A stretch of 64,000 nt of DNA from Bursaphelenchus xylophilus. Taxonomy: Eukaryota; Nematoda; Chromadorea; Rhabditida; Aphelenchoididae. Under the pieces are notes generated by a model. That model was not told the DNA's origin. It saw only the letters and a list, made by a program, of their open reading frames with translations, and did not search any database. A program made the translations under genes and the position numbers. The stretch lies in NCBI GenBank assembly GCA_904066235.2, contig CAJFCV020000004.1, forward strand, positions 10,168,001 to 10,232,000, read 5' to 3'. This document shows positions 43,891 through 55,987 of the stretch, piece by piece; the stretch's first letter is position 1; every line of letters begins with the position of its first letter.

Positions 43891-44313
43891 CTTGCAAAAC
43901 AGTGTTTTTGTTTTGACATTATGCAAACAGTAAAATAACGACAACTTGAGGCAACAAAAGGACTCGTCAAATCGAAAACTTCCACAAAAATCATCTTCCT
44001 GCTATGGCAATAGAGAGGTTTTAGGGGATTTTTGAAAAAGGAAATCTTTTAGGGAGTTTTGTGACCATTCGTTCTTTTCCATTTCCCCCTTATAGTAAAA
44101 TTGCTGGGTACGACGTAACCTTGCATGAAATGACGTTTTCTTTATGGGATTCTCCGTCCATTTGCAAGTGTTTGACCAGGAAACACTTTGCAAATCTTCT
44201 TTTACTTTGATGTAAACCAAGTTCTCGAGAAATCTAAGCAACTTGCGGGCTATGATGCCTCCTGATTTGGTATTTAAAAAACAGGGTTAATTTCAGACTC
44301 AGTCTCTGCTTCA

Positions 44314-47300
44314 ATGCGCCCGATATCCATTCGCGGCGCTTATATTGTCAAATCGGTGGTGGTATACGCCGTCTACGCATGCGTACTGTTGTTTTGTAAG
44401 TTGATTGGAGCAATTTTTGGGCCTCGGCCCTTTACAAATTTCCTGCAACCCGGTCTGGGAGCCATTTCTAGGCTTATGAGGGAACTACCCCAAATGCGAC
44501 ACTCAGAGTTTCTTAAAATTTTGCGAACACGTTGCTCATGAACTAAGAATCTATTCTTGAAAGTTTTAGCTAGTGCTTTGCAAGCGCCGCCGAGAAATAG
44601 GCATGAAACTTTTCGTGTCGAAACTCGGCAAAAAGTGTCAACTTTTTTGCCGACTTTTGACCTAAAAATCTCGGTTGTTTTTGCAAACCGTGAGCTAGAG
44701 TTCTCCCATATACTTTAGGAAAAATAATTCTAAATTTGTGCCAAGTTTCATCAAAATCTGAGCGTCGCACTTGGGGTACTTCCCTTGTTAATACCGATCT
44801 TAACGCTACTTTCCAGGCTTCACAACGCTCTACACACAGACCCCCGGAATCCGGCAGTATGACGTTCGCCGTCTGAATATAACATTTGGCAACTTCTTTG
44901 AGCAGTATTATGTGCATCGGCCGCCCGCCAACGCTTGTGATGGCGTTGAAGTTTTGATATTGATACCATCCAGACCCACTGGAATGGGGCTGGACTTTCG
45001 GAACCAGATACGAGATTCGTGGCTCGCAAAAGAAGTAGGACTTATTGATATCTTGCGCTTCGTAGAAGAGACCGAAATTTTTTGGGTTAAAAGTTGGTGA
45101 AAGGGTTACATTTTGCGTGAATTTTCGCTTGAAAAGTCGATGGCTCCACTCTCTCCGAGTATCCAGCACTCTCTCATCCGGGAAGATTGTTGGATATCTC
45201 GGTTGCGCCTACAAAGCGCGAGCCGAGAGCTAAAACTTTCAGCGATTTGTACAGTGGGGGAGCCTGACTCAGTGGCAAAAAAACGTACCATTTTGCATCC
45301 AGGAAGTAGCAAAAATGCGGAAAAATACCACCTCCCTCTCCAACTGAAAACTCAGACTTCAAAAGCGCGCCCGCTTTATTCGTGAGGAAAAAACGCCCTT
45401 CAAAACGAAGTTTTTTCGCTTGAAGAGTGAGGCATTTTTCCACATTTCTAATACTTCCCGGATGCAAAATGGTACGTTTTTTTGCCACTGGATCAGGTCG
45501 TCCACTGTATGTGGCAGGTCTAATGTTTTGCAAAGGCTTAAGGAAATCTAAGCCATGCAACTTGACGCCCTTCCTAAATAATAATACTATACAAGTGTTG
45601 CTAAAGACGGCTTCATTTTGTGTCAAAATTCCAGCCATTTTTAACCCTTCCTTTCAGCAAATTCCACCCGGCTACGGCTATCGCTTTGTTGTGGGCGTGC
45701 CGACCGAGAAAACCGCATCCCGAATCAGCAGGTTGGAAGCAATGTTGATGGACGAACAGAAGGAAAACAATGATCTCATCATCTACAATCTGAACGACTC
45801 TTATACTGATCTGCATGTGAAGACGTACATCCTAATGCAATGGCAGCAGGAATTTTGCCCCACCGCCAAATATCTGCTGAAGGCCGACGACGACACGGCG
45901 ATTGATTTGAGGCGATTGAAAACCTACGTAGATATGGTGTTTGAATTGAAACGAAAGATTTATCCGCATCTGGTGTTTGGAATGGCGTTGAGGGGATATC
46001 CGATTCGAGACCAGGGTAACAAGTGGTAAGTTCTATTACAATTCAAATTGATGATGAGAAAAGGACGTAGAAATGTTTTGAGCGCATCTAATGGATTTTT
46101 TGCGAAAAAGCTGGGCTTACATATCATTTTGTCGGAAAAATAATGAGCCCCATGTCGTTGCGCCGATCGCGTCGCCGAGGCGAAAAACAATTTATTTTGC
46201 CGCAGCACAAGTAATGTTTTCGGCGATGCGATTTTCGACAGAGTGCCCATTATTTTCCCGACAAACTGATATCAGCTTAAAAAACTTAAAAAAATCCTTG
46301 CGCTTTGCAAAGAAGGCCTTATACGCAGTCTGGCTTTAACCTCATAATCACTGGGTCCGGTTCAACCTCTAAACACTACAGTGAGAAAAACGTACCATTT
46401 TGCACCGGGAAGTATCAAAAATGTGGCAAAATACCACCTTCCTCTCCAAGTGAAAAAACTTCTTTCTGAAGAGCGCGCCCTTTCCCTCACAAAAAGAGCG
46501 GGCGCGCTTTTGACAAAAAATTGCGAAATCGGAGTTTTTTCACTTGGAGAGGGAGGTATTTTGCCATACCTTTTAATGCTTCCCAGATTAAAAACGGTAC
46601 GTTTTTTGCCACTGGATCAGGTCCCCCACTGTACATATTCACTTAGGTACGTGTCCAAAGAGGAGTTCCCAGCAGACGAGTTCCCATTGTACTGTAATGG
46701 TGCAATGTATTTGATGTCAACGACAGGCGTACGGAGAATTTTGGAAGTCGCGAGAACTGCGAAAGCGATTCACATTGAAGACGTCTTTTTTACCGGGGTA
46801 CTGGCGGAAAAAGCTGGCGTGGTTCGGTTCGGCGTCGACTCATTTGTCTCTCCATTCACGGTGAGTGTCGGCAAAATTTTTTGTGGTAGTCAGTAGAAAT
46901 GGTCGATATCTGCATACAGTAATAAGTCTGTACTAGCGATTTAGCTTCTATGCAACAAAAAATCCGTACTTCGAAACGGAGTTGGACGATTGGGAAAACT
47001 GAAAAGTATTATTTTTCTTCGACGCAAGTGTTGAAATTAGGATAATCGAGGGTGCTGATTTCGAAAATGACATTCATTTTTTGATATCTATTTTTTCCTG
47101 AAGTAGTACTGTAAGGTAGTAATTTTTTGAATTTTTTTAATTTTTTTTGATTTGAAAGCAACACCATCGAAGACCCCCCAAATCGGGTATTCGCCAAAGG
47201 AGCCGGAGGCCTTTTTAAATTTTGCACGGAGCCAAGAGCCGGAGCTTCAAATTTGGCCTCGGCTCCGGCTCTGGGAGCTAAGAGCCGAAGCCGAAATTTT

Positions 47301-48026
47301 GACCGTAGCAATCTCTGCTCTCGACTATCCTAATTTCACACTTGCATCAAAGAAAAATAATACTTTTCGGTTTCCCAATCCTCCCAGTTCCTCGCGAAAG
47401 TCAGAGGCCCTAATGTGTCTTTTGGTTCAAAATTAAAATTTGAAAGCCTTCCTTCCTGCCATGGTCGCCATGTCACGACTTAGGATGGCCCCTAACTTGC
47501 CCTCTACTCCTAGTATTCACTACCCCCTGATAACCCGGAGACACAAACTAGAGGACTCTGGCAATAAAACTGTGAACTCACGATGTTGACTCCAATTAGT
47601 TTCTACCACCACCGCACTATCACAAGGGGACTTCCAATAATTACCACAAATATATTTATTTCACCAACGAGAGTCTGACCGAAAAGCGGTCGATCCATTA
47701 CATTTATATCAAAATATTCGTGTTTATGCTAATTCCTGAGAATTCTTCACGGAATCGTGACACTATTTGCAATGAAGAAAGTTTTCGACTTCATAATTTT
47801 ACATAATTTTTAGTGGCACGCCCGCTGCTTCAACTCCACTCTCCCTCACCCAGTTGGCGCTTTTGCCCTTGGACTTGGCGACATTACAAATTATTTCAAG
47901 TGGATTCGAGACATGAAATGCGACGAGAAGAACAGCACGTTGTATCCGAACGTCTTCACGGATCCTCGGAACCCCAACATCACTTTCGACCACGGCTCAG
48001 CTCACGTTACCACATTGCGGGTCTAG
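44314..48026 (+). CDS. GT31 beta-1,3-glycosyltransferase
   Basis: Golgi type II membrane enzyme of the galactosyltransferase (GT31) family, transferring a hexose or N-acetylhexosamine to a glycan. Exons 44314-44395, 44817-45034, 45658-46025, 46647-46860 and 47814-48026 join in phase and give 364 residues. The N-terminal anchor is at about 12-30 (VKSVVVYAVYACVLLFC). The family's early basic/Trp motif is FRNQIRDSW. The metal-binding motif KADDDT is at 175-180. EFPLYCNGAMYLMS matches the conserved YPPYCSG-like block, and IEDVFFTG matches the EDVyvG block. N-glycosylation sites occur (NITF, NSTL). Exon 2 uses a weak GTAGGA donor; reading on would add 22 codons to a stop. MITEs fill every intron, one ending 15 bases before exon 4. 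An AATAAA lies near 48131. Which sugar is used cannot be told. Confidence 0.9.
44477..44788. mobile_element. MITE family 3 in GT31 intron 1
   Basis: Ends GAGGGAACTACCCCAAATGC and CACTTGGGGTACTTCCCTTG, TA-like flanks. It ends under 30 bp before exon 2. Confidence 0.8.
45252..45507. mobile_element. MITE family 2 in GT31 intron 2
   Basis: Ends CAGTGGGGGAGCCTGACTC and GGATCAGGTCGTCCACTG, TA on both sides. Confidence 0.9.
46124..46269. mobile_element. MITE family 1 in GT31 intron 3
   Basis: Ends TCATTTTGTCGGAAAAATAA and TTATTTTCCCGACAAACTGA, TA flanks. Confidence 0.85.
46379..46631. mobile_element. MITE family 2 next to GT31 exon 4 acceptor
   Basis: The left end is shortened (CAGTGAGAAAAACGTACC). 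The right end GGATCAGGTCCCCCACTG is intact, followed by TA. The 3' splice site CACTTAG is 15 bases further on, so only about 13 bp of original sequence separates the element from the exon. Confidence 0.88.
47033..47130 (+). repeat. Lone 118 bp satellite unit in GT31 intron 4
   Basis: TAATCGAGGGTGCTGATTTC and GAAGTAGTACTGTAAGGTAG match a single unit of the satellite in the giant foldback arms (11556-12140). It shows the unit exists outside that element. Confidence 0.7.
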
Positions 48027-49132
48027 CAGAACAAAGCAACTTCACCCCATTCGTTCAAGTTTTTTTCGGGTACACTATTGAATCTGTTCACTAATATTTT
48101 TGTAGGTTTTGTAGAGCTTTGAAAGGCTTTAATAATAAACTCTGTGATATTATTATTATAAAATTTATATGAAAAAAATTTTTCACTTTTTAAATCCATT
48201 CAGTATCAAACAAACGGTCCATTTATGTAATTGTAGGCAGGTATAAACTAACAAAGTAAGCTGAGCCTAGCCAACTTTGCACCGTATAAAATGTCATCTG
48301 ACAGGTCGCGCCCCTTTCATCCTCCCAAGACTTGATATTCATCTTTTTCCAGCATACGAATAGGCTCTAGAATTCCTGTATGTCAGAATGAAAATACAGG
48401 GTGGGCCACTCGAAACTCCCCGCCTCTTTTTAGCTATTTCTCCGCCAATAATCCACCAATTTCTATAAAATTTATATCAAATTAAAGCTGAGAAAATCCA
48501 TTTCGTGCCCACTAAATATGGCCCGTCTAAGTTCACGGAGGCACCCGTACTGACCTTTTCATTCCAAATTTTGGAGCCCGAGATCGGTGAAACTTAGAAA
48601 ATTTTTGAAAAAAAAGGAAATCTCGTCGCGAGTCAATCTAGTGCATTTTCTGAACCGTTTAGACGTTTTGTTCACATACTATCAACTGACCAAAAGATTT
48701 GAGGTGTCAAAAATCTTACGAAAGAATTTTTGGAAGACAAAATGAGTCTTCAAAAGCTCAAGAAAAATTTATAACGTTGTTTTCTGATCAGAAAAAAAGC
48801 CTTGTCCCGACAAGCCAAGACAAAAAACAGCCAAAGATTTTTCCCAAAATTCTATTTGTGACGAAACGCCACATTGTATAAATCTTCGTCAGGAAATAGC
48901 TTCAACTACGTTGGGTTGACGTGGAATGATCAAAAATAACTTTTACAAAAAAGTCATTTTGTCCTCACATAATTTCGCAATTCTGTTTTTCTCCCAACCC
49001 CCTTCAAAACTCGGTTCAAAGCCGCGTTCGACGCCATCTGGCCATTGTTTTTCTTGATGGCAGTTGTTGTCCGAGTAAACATTTTGGAATACTCAAAAAG
49101 ACAAGCTCGCTTTCGGGTTGTTTGTTCGGAGG
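48027..49132. other. Intergenic between GT31 and GST
   Basis: No gene recognised. A half-element beginning TACAGGGTGGGCCACTCG at 48400 has no partner end. A dispersed repeat at 48750-48930 is shared with 6074-6245. The GST promoter should lie in the last 200 bp. Confidence 0.5.
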
Positions 49133-50475
49133 ATGCCGGAGTATAAATTATATTATTTTGACGCTCGTGGAAGAGCTGAGCCGGCTAGACTGATCTTGAA
49201 CTATGCAAAGATCCCGTTTGAAGACGTCCGAGTGAGCAAGGAGGAGTGGGAGAAAGTCAAGGGCGATAAGACTCGTAAGTCTCTCTCCGAGGACCTCAGT
49301 GTGTCGGGAAAATAATGAGCAAAATGTCGCGGCGCCAATCGCATCGCTGAAGTAAAAAAAGCGCTGATTTTGCCGCGACACAAGTCATTTTTTCGGCGGC
49401 GATGCGATTTTCAATGCGACAGAGTGCTCATTATTTTCCCGACAGACTGATAGTAGACCTATTGCGGTGCTTACTAAATTTTTTCAGTACCAATTTCAAA
49501 AAAACCTAGCGACATTACGACCCAATTTTAGGATTTCCCTATGGCCAAATGCCTGTACTTTTGATCGACGGTACTCCGTTGGCCCAAAGCAATGCGATCA
49601 ATCGATATTTGGCGGTGGAAGCGGGACTGGCAGGGGAAAACAATTTAGAAAGAGGGCAGATTGGACAAATAGAAGAGACCTGCCGCATCTTCAACGACTC
49701 TCTCGGGCTTTACAGAAGGTCTTTGCTGCTGCAAACTCCGAATCAGGTATTTTTAGGAGTGTCATTTTGACAAGGGAAGTGTTCAAAGTGCGTGGCTTAG
49801 ATTTTCTTTTAATTTTGCATGCACTTCGAGTATAGACCACATATTTATTGTTGAAAATTTTAGGCTGTGTTTTGCAGGGACGGCCGAGATATTCAACGAT
49901 CTTTGCGAAGGGAGAAAACACACGATTTGGTTATATCGTTACCGGTTTAGCGCGAAAAAGAATTAATTTTTTGTGGAAAAATTATATTCTACGGTAACGT
50001 CAAAATTTTTACAAAAGCGTCACATTTTTCTTGAACTTTCAGCCGAAAACTCTTGGTCGTTTCTGGAAGGCGAAAACTTGGAATATCATATACTCTTTAC
50101 ACAAGAGTTAATCTTAATTTCTCCCATGTTTCATCAAAATCTGAGCGTCGCAGCTAGAGCACTTTTCCTGTGAATTTATGCACATAATATTATAAAAAAT
50201 TAAAATTCCAGGAGACTCTCTTCAACAATTTATTCGTGCCCACCTGCGAAAAACAGCTTCCAGTGATTGAGGAGCACATAACGAGCAACGGCTTCTTCCA
50301 CTCCTCCGGTGTGACCTACGTGGACTTGTTTTTCGCCGACCTTTTCAAGACCTTCTACAGCCTGCATCAAGATATTTTGGGGAAGTATCCGAAGTTGGTT
50401 GAGCACATGAACAAAGTTCATGCGCTCCCCGAACTGCAAGAGTATTTGAGCAAACGAGGGGAGAACAAGTTTTGA
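49133..50475 (+). CDS. Sigma-class glutathione S-transferase
   Basis: Cytosolic enzyme conjugating glutathione to electrophiles; nematode sigma-class GSTs serve detoxification and in some species prostaglandin synthesis. Exons 49133-49274, 49532-49746 and 50212-50475 join in phase and give 206 residues, the normal length. The N-terminal thioredoxin fold starts YKLYYFDARGRAEPARLI, with the catalytic Tyr at 7-8. The glutathione site includes YGQMPVLLIDG and LAQSNAINRYLA. The C-terminal helical domain includes FADLFKTFYSLH. AATAAA is near 50514. Both introns contain MITEs (49296-49450 and 49770-50170). The first ATG, at 49118, would add five residues; the second gives the usual start. Confidence 0.95.
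49296..49450. mobile_element. MITE family 1 in GST intron 1
   Basis: Ends TCAGTGTGTCGGGAAAATAA and TTATTTTCCCGACAGACTGA; TA on the right. It makes up most of the 257 bp intron. Confidence 0.88.
49770..50170. mobile_element. MITE family 3 in GST intron 2
   Basis: Ends CAAGGGAAGTGTTCAAAGTG and AGCTAGAGCACTTTTCCTG, with ATCTGAGCGTCGC near the right end. It makes up most of the 465 bp intron. Confidence 0.75.
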
Positions 50476-50727
50476 AAACATTTTGATTCGTTCTAGATAT
50501 ATGGTATTTGCAAAATAAAGTCTTATATCTACGTATATGCAAAGGAATCTTCAAAAAATATTTATTGAGCATTTCTGCAGATTGAATACAGCTGGAGGTA
50601 AGACAATTTTCATTACGTAGTGGAGTACCATGGAAGAGATTTGGCAACCGTATGGCAGGTTCGGCAGCAAAATTCCAATACAATCATATTATGGACGAGA
50701 GATGTATAAGTGCATGTGGCTGTGCAC

Positions 50728-53700
50728 TTAATTCGGAGTCAACACGTACAACGCCAAGACCAACGCCAACGCCAGCCCAAGGAATGTGATGCAGATGACG
50801 GCCCAAAGGACTTGCGCCACTCCGTCGCAACAAAACGACTCCGTCCTCACGTACCCGTTCATCGCCATTTGATGCTTCTCCTCCAGTTTGGCGGCCTCCT
50901 TCATGGCTTTCCGGAGGGTCTTCGAGTCGGCGGTCAATGGGGTCGCACTCAATGTTGGGGCGTAGTAGTATGGGGTAAATGGTGGTGGTGGAGGTGGGAA
51001 CCTAAAAGGATTACAAAATGAAGAAAAAATTTTGGGTATTTTTATGAGTGGGCAAACTGGAAGATAAGTATCAGTCTGTCGGGAAAATAATGAGCAATCT
51101 TTTCCTACAAAAATCGCATCGAAAAAAGAAAGGAGATGTGGAGTCCGTCGGGAAAATAATGTGGATTCCAGGCGTCTTGGAATCGCTAATCATCGCTTTG
51201 CGACGGCTAGCCGCGGCTATAAATTTGGTGCGCTACTGCTGCGAGATGAAAGATTTTGCTGAGAAAAATCCACATTATTTTCCCGACAGACCATGATACA
51301 TGGAAAAATGAGAAATTTGTTTGATATTTTGGTTGCTAACGCGATTGAGGCATGTTAAAAAGTTAGCTTTAATGACATTTGAATAGGAAAGCGTTAGAGC
51401 TCTGTCCGCTCGCATAGTGAGAGCGAAGTTATCGGTAAATATAATAAAAAAAATGGCGCGATCTGATCGGATCTGTCTGCTTGGTTTTTTTTTTTAAATC
51501 TAAGTTGGAGCTCCAAGCCTCAGTTGACCTTTTTGCTATTGATTCTAACGTCTACACCCATCTGACAATGAGCCAAACTTAACCTACCATAGCTGCCCCA
51601 TACTCGGAGCATGACTCATCATGGGATGTGCAGGCGGCGGCATCATCATCTGATGCTCGACTGGATTGTAGACAGCCATTGCGCCGGCCGTCAAATCGTA
51701 CTGAGACATGCTTTGGCGGATTTGTTGTGAGCCTCGCGAACCGCTGAAAACACATTAGTTTTGTATGCGAATTTGTTTTTTTTTGTTGATTTCTATGTGC
51801 AACACTCGTTTCGTTACGGGCTTTTTCGGCAATCATTTTCTCCGACGATTTAATCGACGAATAATAATAATCAATTATCGCTAAATGGATCAAAAAATGG
51901 CTCGTCGAAAGAAGTGGAACTAGGTTAGGGGTTGATGTGATCCATCAAAACCGAAAATTCGAAAAGGAAGTTTGATAAAATAGGTTTGATTTTATGCGGT
52001 GACAAAACCCCTTACCGTCTCTGGTTCTCGGCCACACTGTCCGACAGCTCGGACGGACTGAACTGCGAGCTGGGCGCCGCCAAACTTCCCACGTCCATTT
52101 GTCGCGGCTGACTGTTGGGCGACCGCTTCAGCGACTGGCCATACTTTTGTTGACGCTCGGAGGGAGGCGAGCGATCCGAATGACTCTGCTCATCGTACGG
52201 AATATGTTGATTCTTCTGGAACGAGAGTAAACAGTGGTAATTGCGTCAGAGAGGGGGGGCTAGATTCGCTAAGTTAGAGACAGAAGAAGATCTCTTGAAA
52301 CTAGCTGCCATTTTTGGGCTCTGCTTAAATTTTGGAGACATCTTGAGTCCTTAGACATTAAGAAGATTTTTCAGCCCTCCCAACTTACGTCTTTGGGAGA
52401 AATGGACAAGTCAAACATGGCAAAACAACAGCTCGTCAAGCCTTCAGCCCCGCGCACCTCAAACAGCCAACTATTCCTGGATTTCCCACGACCCGTTCGA
52501 ACCGTTCGCCGACCTCTTTTAACCTCGTTTTTTCGGAGTAATTCACCCGGCTGAATGTGACAACCCGTCGAGGAATGGACTCAGCAAGCCAATCGTCGCC
52601 CCAGCGCTGTTACCTAGCCCTCAAAAGGTGCGGCATGGCGCCTTTAACCGCGCTGACCTTGGCCGCTGTCAAATTTGCTTTCAATCAGAAGACGGGGGAG
52701 GAGGAGGATGGAGGAGTGTTTGACGGCTCGCAAGACAAAAGGGCAAAAACAGTGAAAATTGAGGAATTGGATAATTGCTGCGGGGCTGAAGGACACTGGC
52801 GAGAGGGGTTTTTGGGAATTACGGAAACGATTTGTGAAAGGACTATTAATAGGGGAAGTATTCCAAGCGCGATACTGAGACTTTGATGAAACTTGAGACA
52901 AATTTAGATTATTTTTTTTCGAAGACACAGGCGAGACTCGTAGCTCGCGCTTTGCAGAAACAACCGAGATTTTTAGACCGAAAATTGGCTAAAATTTGAC
53001 ATTTCTTGCCGAATTTCGGCACGAAAAGTTTCATGTGTATTTCTAATATAAAGGGTTATTTTTCCACAAAAAAGAATTTTTTCCCGCACAAAACTAGCAA
53101 AGTTATGGCCAAAATTGTTTTTCTCTTTAACCGCTCACCGTTTGGCGTACTCTCTCGGCCGCAAAGATCGTTTAATACCTCGGCTTTTCCTGCAAAGCGC
53201 GAGCTAAGATTTTTATGACTTGATATGTGGCCTATACCTGATAGGCCGCATATCAAGTCATATGTGCAAATTGTAACAAAAATCCGGACCTATAGACGTT
53301 ACCTGAGAAAAGGTGACCGACGGCGCTCTTGACGGGTTCTGAGAGCTCTGAGAATTCTGAATATTCCCGCCTTCACGCATTGCAAACTCCTACAATCAAG
53401 CTATCGTCTAGATTCAGTGATATTTCAGCACGGAAATCCCACGAAATCACCTTCACCTTAACGCAGAAAACTGAAAAAAGTGGGTTCGTTTTTTTTGACG
53501 AATTCAAAGACAAATCGGAATAGCGGAAAAATTCCAACGGACGGGTGATCCATCGGCATGTTAATAAAACCGCAAAAATTACGGCTGTTTCAGTGGTTTC
53601 GAATTCATTTTCAGATCATTAAATTAGTGTAAAAAATGCTCTCGGGAATTTTAGTATTATGGTAGAGTCATTTGACGTGGTTACAGATAATTTGAGGGCT

Positions 53701-55987
53701 TTTTTAACAATATAATTTTCAAAAAATCAGCATAAAACAGCAAGCAATGAGCTTGAGGAAGTCAAAAATGTTCCCACGCCATAAAAAGATCCCATAAAAG
53801 ACGTTGCAACGCGTTGATATCAACAAGTCTTTGCGAAACCGCTTTTTCGACCAAAAATCGCCAACATAAAGGGGGCTGTTGCCAATAAAACCCCCTCCGT
53901 TTATTTGCCCACACAAAAAAACAACTTCTATTCAAGCGAAAGCTGTAAAAACTGGACCCCGCTTTTGTAAGAAATTTGAATGAAACAATAACGCCAAGAA
54001 AAATCAAAAGCCAAAACAAAGAGGTGATTTTGGCATTGGGCAAACACTGAAGGCGCGCGGATGAAAAGGTCGAGAATGACCGACCTTTTTTTGGCGATCG
54101 AAAGAGAAAACGGGAGGTAAAACCGATCGACAGTGTAGATCGCGTAAATTGGTTCAATCCCCCCCAGCGGATTTATAATGGTGATGGTTTAGAGACGGAA
54201 TTAAAAAAAGCGAAAGCGAAAAATCAATGTCGCACATGAACAAACCTCCGGGTTTTCGGACATTCGTTTTATGAGGGATCTGATCCAAAGGCGACACTCA
54301 GGTTTTGATTGAGTTTGGCGCGAATTTAGAACAGTTTTTTTTAGGAAGTATGGCGAATATGAGTATGGTTTTCGACACGCATTTTATTAAATAAACCGAG
54401 AAGATTATTTTTATGAAAAAAAGTTAACAAAACGCGAATTTTAACAAACAAAAAATGCGCCAATAAAACCGCCGGATAATTATGCATCAACCTAATAATA
54501 TTTCCGCAGAAAAATCAATTTCTTCCGCACAAATCTGACAAAAATACGGCCAAAAAAATTTTTTCTGTCTGACCACTCTCCGCATTCCCCGTGCTCTACC
54601 GCTCGCAAAAATTGTCGAATTTCTCGGCTGTGCCTGCAAAGCGTGAGCTAAAATTTTCAAGAATTGATATGCAGTCTAGTGCAAATTGAGCAAAAAATTT
54701 ACTTGTCTGTCGGGAAAATACTGGGTGCAATGTTGCCGATCGCGTGGCTAAAGTGAGAAGCAATTTGATTTTGCCGCGAGACAATTCATTTTCAGTGATC
54801 CGATTTTCGATGCGACAGAGTGCTCATTATTTTCCCGACAGACCGATAAAAACATCTGATCGTCGAAATTGGAAATTTTTTTTTTCAGTGCATGGCAATT
54901 TCAGTCAACGGATTGTGAAGTCAAAATGAAAAAAATGAAAAAACAATCCATTGGCATTTTGCAACATCCCTGGAAAGATTGACCAGCCTTGACCTCGCCA
55001 CTTCCCCTTCAAATTGGCTTACTCTCCAATTATGGCCGGTAAAAACAAAGAGCATAATTCTTCAACTCATCTTCGCTTCCCTAATTGTGGATCCGAAGAA
55101 ATGCGCGGATAAATTGGCTGAAAAGAAGGTCAGGTGCGCAGTAACCTCTCCCTTTCGGCCAAGTGCGGCAAACGCGCCGTCGCAAAGACATGGAAATATG
55201 AAGAAGTCCCCTTGAGTGAATGGGCAGTGAGATATAAAAATTTGTAAGAATAGAAAGAAGTAGAGGATACACTAAACGCAGAGAGCGGTCAGAGTGGAAA
55301 CATTACCCTTTACAGTAGAAATATATATGAAACTTTTTGTGTCAAATTTCGAAAAAATTGTGAAATTTTAGCCAACTTTCGATCTAAAAATCTCGGTTGT
55401 TTCAGCAAAGCGCGAGCTAGGATCCCCGCATAAATTTTATATAAAAAAATTTTTTAATTTTTGCAATGTTCCATCAAAATCTGAGCGTCGCAGTTGAAGT
55501 AGTTTAGATGTTTTTACGAAAGAGCCGATGATTTTTATACTATGCGTTTTACATATGAGTATTTTGGACAAAAACAGAATTCCAAGCTTACCTCATAAAA
55601 CCGTCGCCTGTAGCCACTCTCCGTCCACACATCGGCCAACTGCTGCGCGGCCACATCCGCCGCCCCACCCGCACGTTGCATCTGAATTTGTCGGCGGCTC
55701 ATGTCGGTGGAGGTTGGGCGCGGGGTTGCGTCACTGTTGGGTGAGAGCCCGCTGGAGTCGGTGGCTTCGCTGTCGAGCCGCAGCGTGGCTGGAGTGGCGC
55801 TCGCCGACTCTTCAGCCGCGCGCTTCTGCAGTTGCGCGCTCAGCCCGTACGCTAAGGGTGGTTGTCTGTGGGGATGTTGCGCGTCGACGTTCAGCGGGGT
55901 CAGCGTGGAGCTGGTGACGCGGTTCAGCGGGATCGCAACGTTGTAGCGGCGCTGGACCTCGGTGACGTCGGTCCGAGGCAGTGGCAT
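50728..55987 (-). CDS. Single-pass membrane protein, Pro/Gln/Ser-rich, unknown
   Basis: Six minus-strand exons join in phase: 55987-55592, 53389-53303, 52550-52389, 52215-52016, 51743-51588 and 51001-50728, giving 424 residues. The start is MPLPRTDVTEVQRRYNVAIP, preceded by a GCATTTCCAG acceptor 40 bases upstream. The long N-terminal region is disordered and rich in Ser, Gln and Pro (LKRSPNSQPRQMD; MMMPPPAHPMMSHAPSMGQL; PPPPPPF). The C-terminus has a short helix, a CC pair, one membrane segment (VLWAVICITFLGLALALVLA) and ends LYVLTPN. With no signal peptide it would be tail-anchored or have a cytoplasmic N-terminus. Exon 3 (52550-52389) is phase 0 at both ends, so it can be skipped; it also contains an ATG that could start a shorter form. 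Introns hold several repeats. No family recognised. Confidence 0.72.
51071..51296. mobile_element. Half family 1 MITE joined to a variant copy
   Basis: A left end (TCAGTCTGTCGGGAAAATAA) and half core are followed at about 51140 by another left end (GAGTCCGTCGGGAAAATAA) with a different interior and one right end (TTATTTTCCCGACAGACC). The variant interior resembles 1180-1293. Confidence 0.7.
52849..53295. mobile_element. MITE family 3, right end eroded
   Basis: Left end AGGGGAAGTATTCCAAGCGC with the CACCGTTTGGCGTACTCTC core. The right portion carries an extra inverted TGATATG/CATATCA pair and lacks the terminal repeat. It stops about 8 bp from the donor of exon 2 of the membrane-protein gene. 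Confidence 0.6.
54272..54700. mobile_element. MITE family 3 fragment
   Basis: A diverged left end GAGGGATCTGATCCAAAGGC with GCGACACTCAGGTTTTGATT and a CTGACCACTCTCCGCATTCC core. The right end is replaced by the family 1 copy that follows. Confidence 0.55.
54702..54846. mobile_element. MITE family 1 copy
   Basis: Left end CTTGTCTGTCGGGAAAATAC and right end TTATTTTCCCGACAGACCGA. Confidence 0.8.
55268..55510. mobile_element. MITE family 3, right half
   Basis: Core ACTAAACGCAGAGAGCGGTC and CAAAGCGCGAGCTAGG, then AAAATCTGAGCGTCGCAGTT and a diverged end. No left end. Confidence 0.6.

Larger units (their letters stand above)
42492..44313. other. Intergenic, mostly mobile elements
   Basis: No gene recognised. 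It contains a half-copy of the 31720-33137 foldback family (43146-43890) carrying a family 3 insertion. The final 300 bases probably include the promoter of the GT31 gene. Confidence 0.5.

Noticed and set aside
44600..45170. 199-codon minus-strand frame
   Set aside because: It overlaps GT31 exon 2 and a family 3 repeat; the plus strand has the conserved glycosyltransferase motif.
48400..48470. Left end of another CAGGGTGGGCC inverted-repeat element
   Set aside because: No matching right end was found within the following kilobase, so an element cannot be defined.
53762..54157. 131-codon minus-strand frame as an extra exon of the membrane protein
   Set aside because: Its boundaries have no splice sites in the right phase, and the composition (aromatic and Arg-rich) is unlike the rest of the protein.
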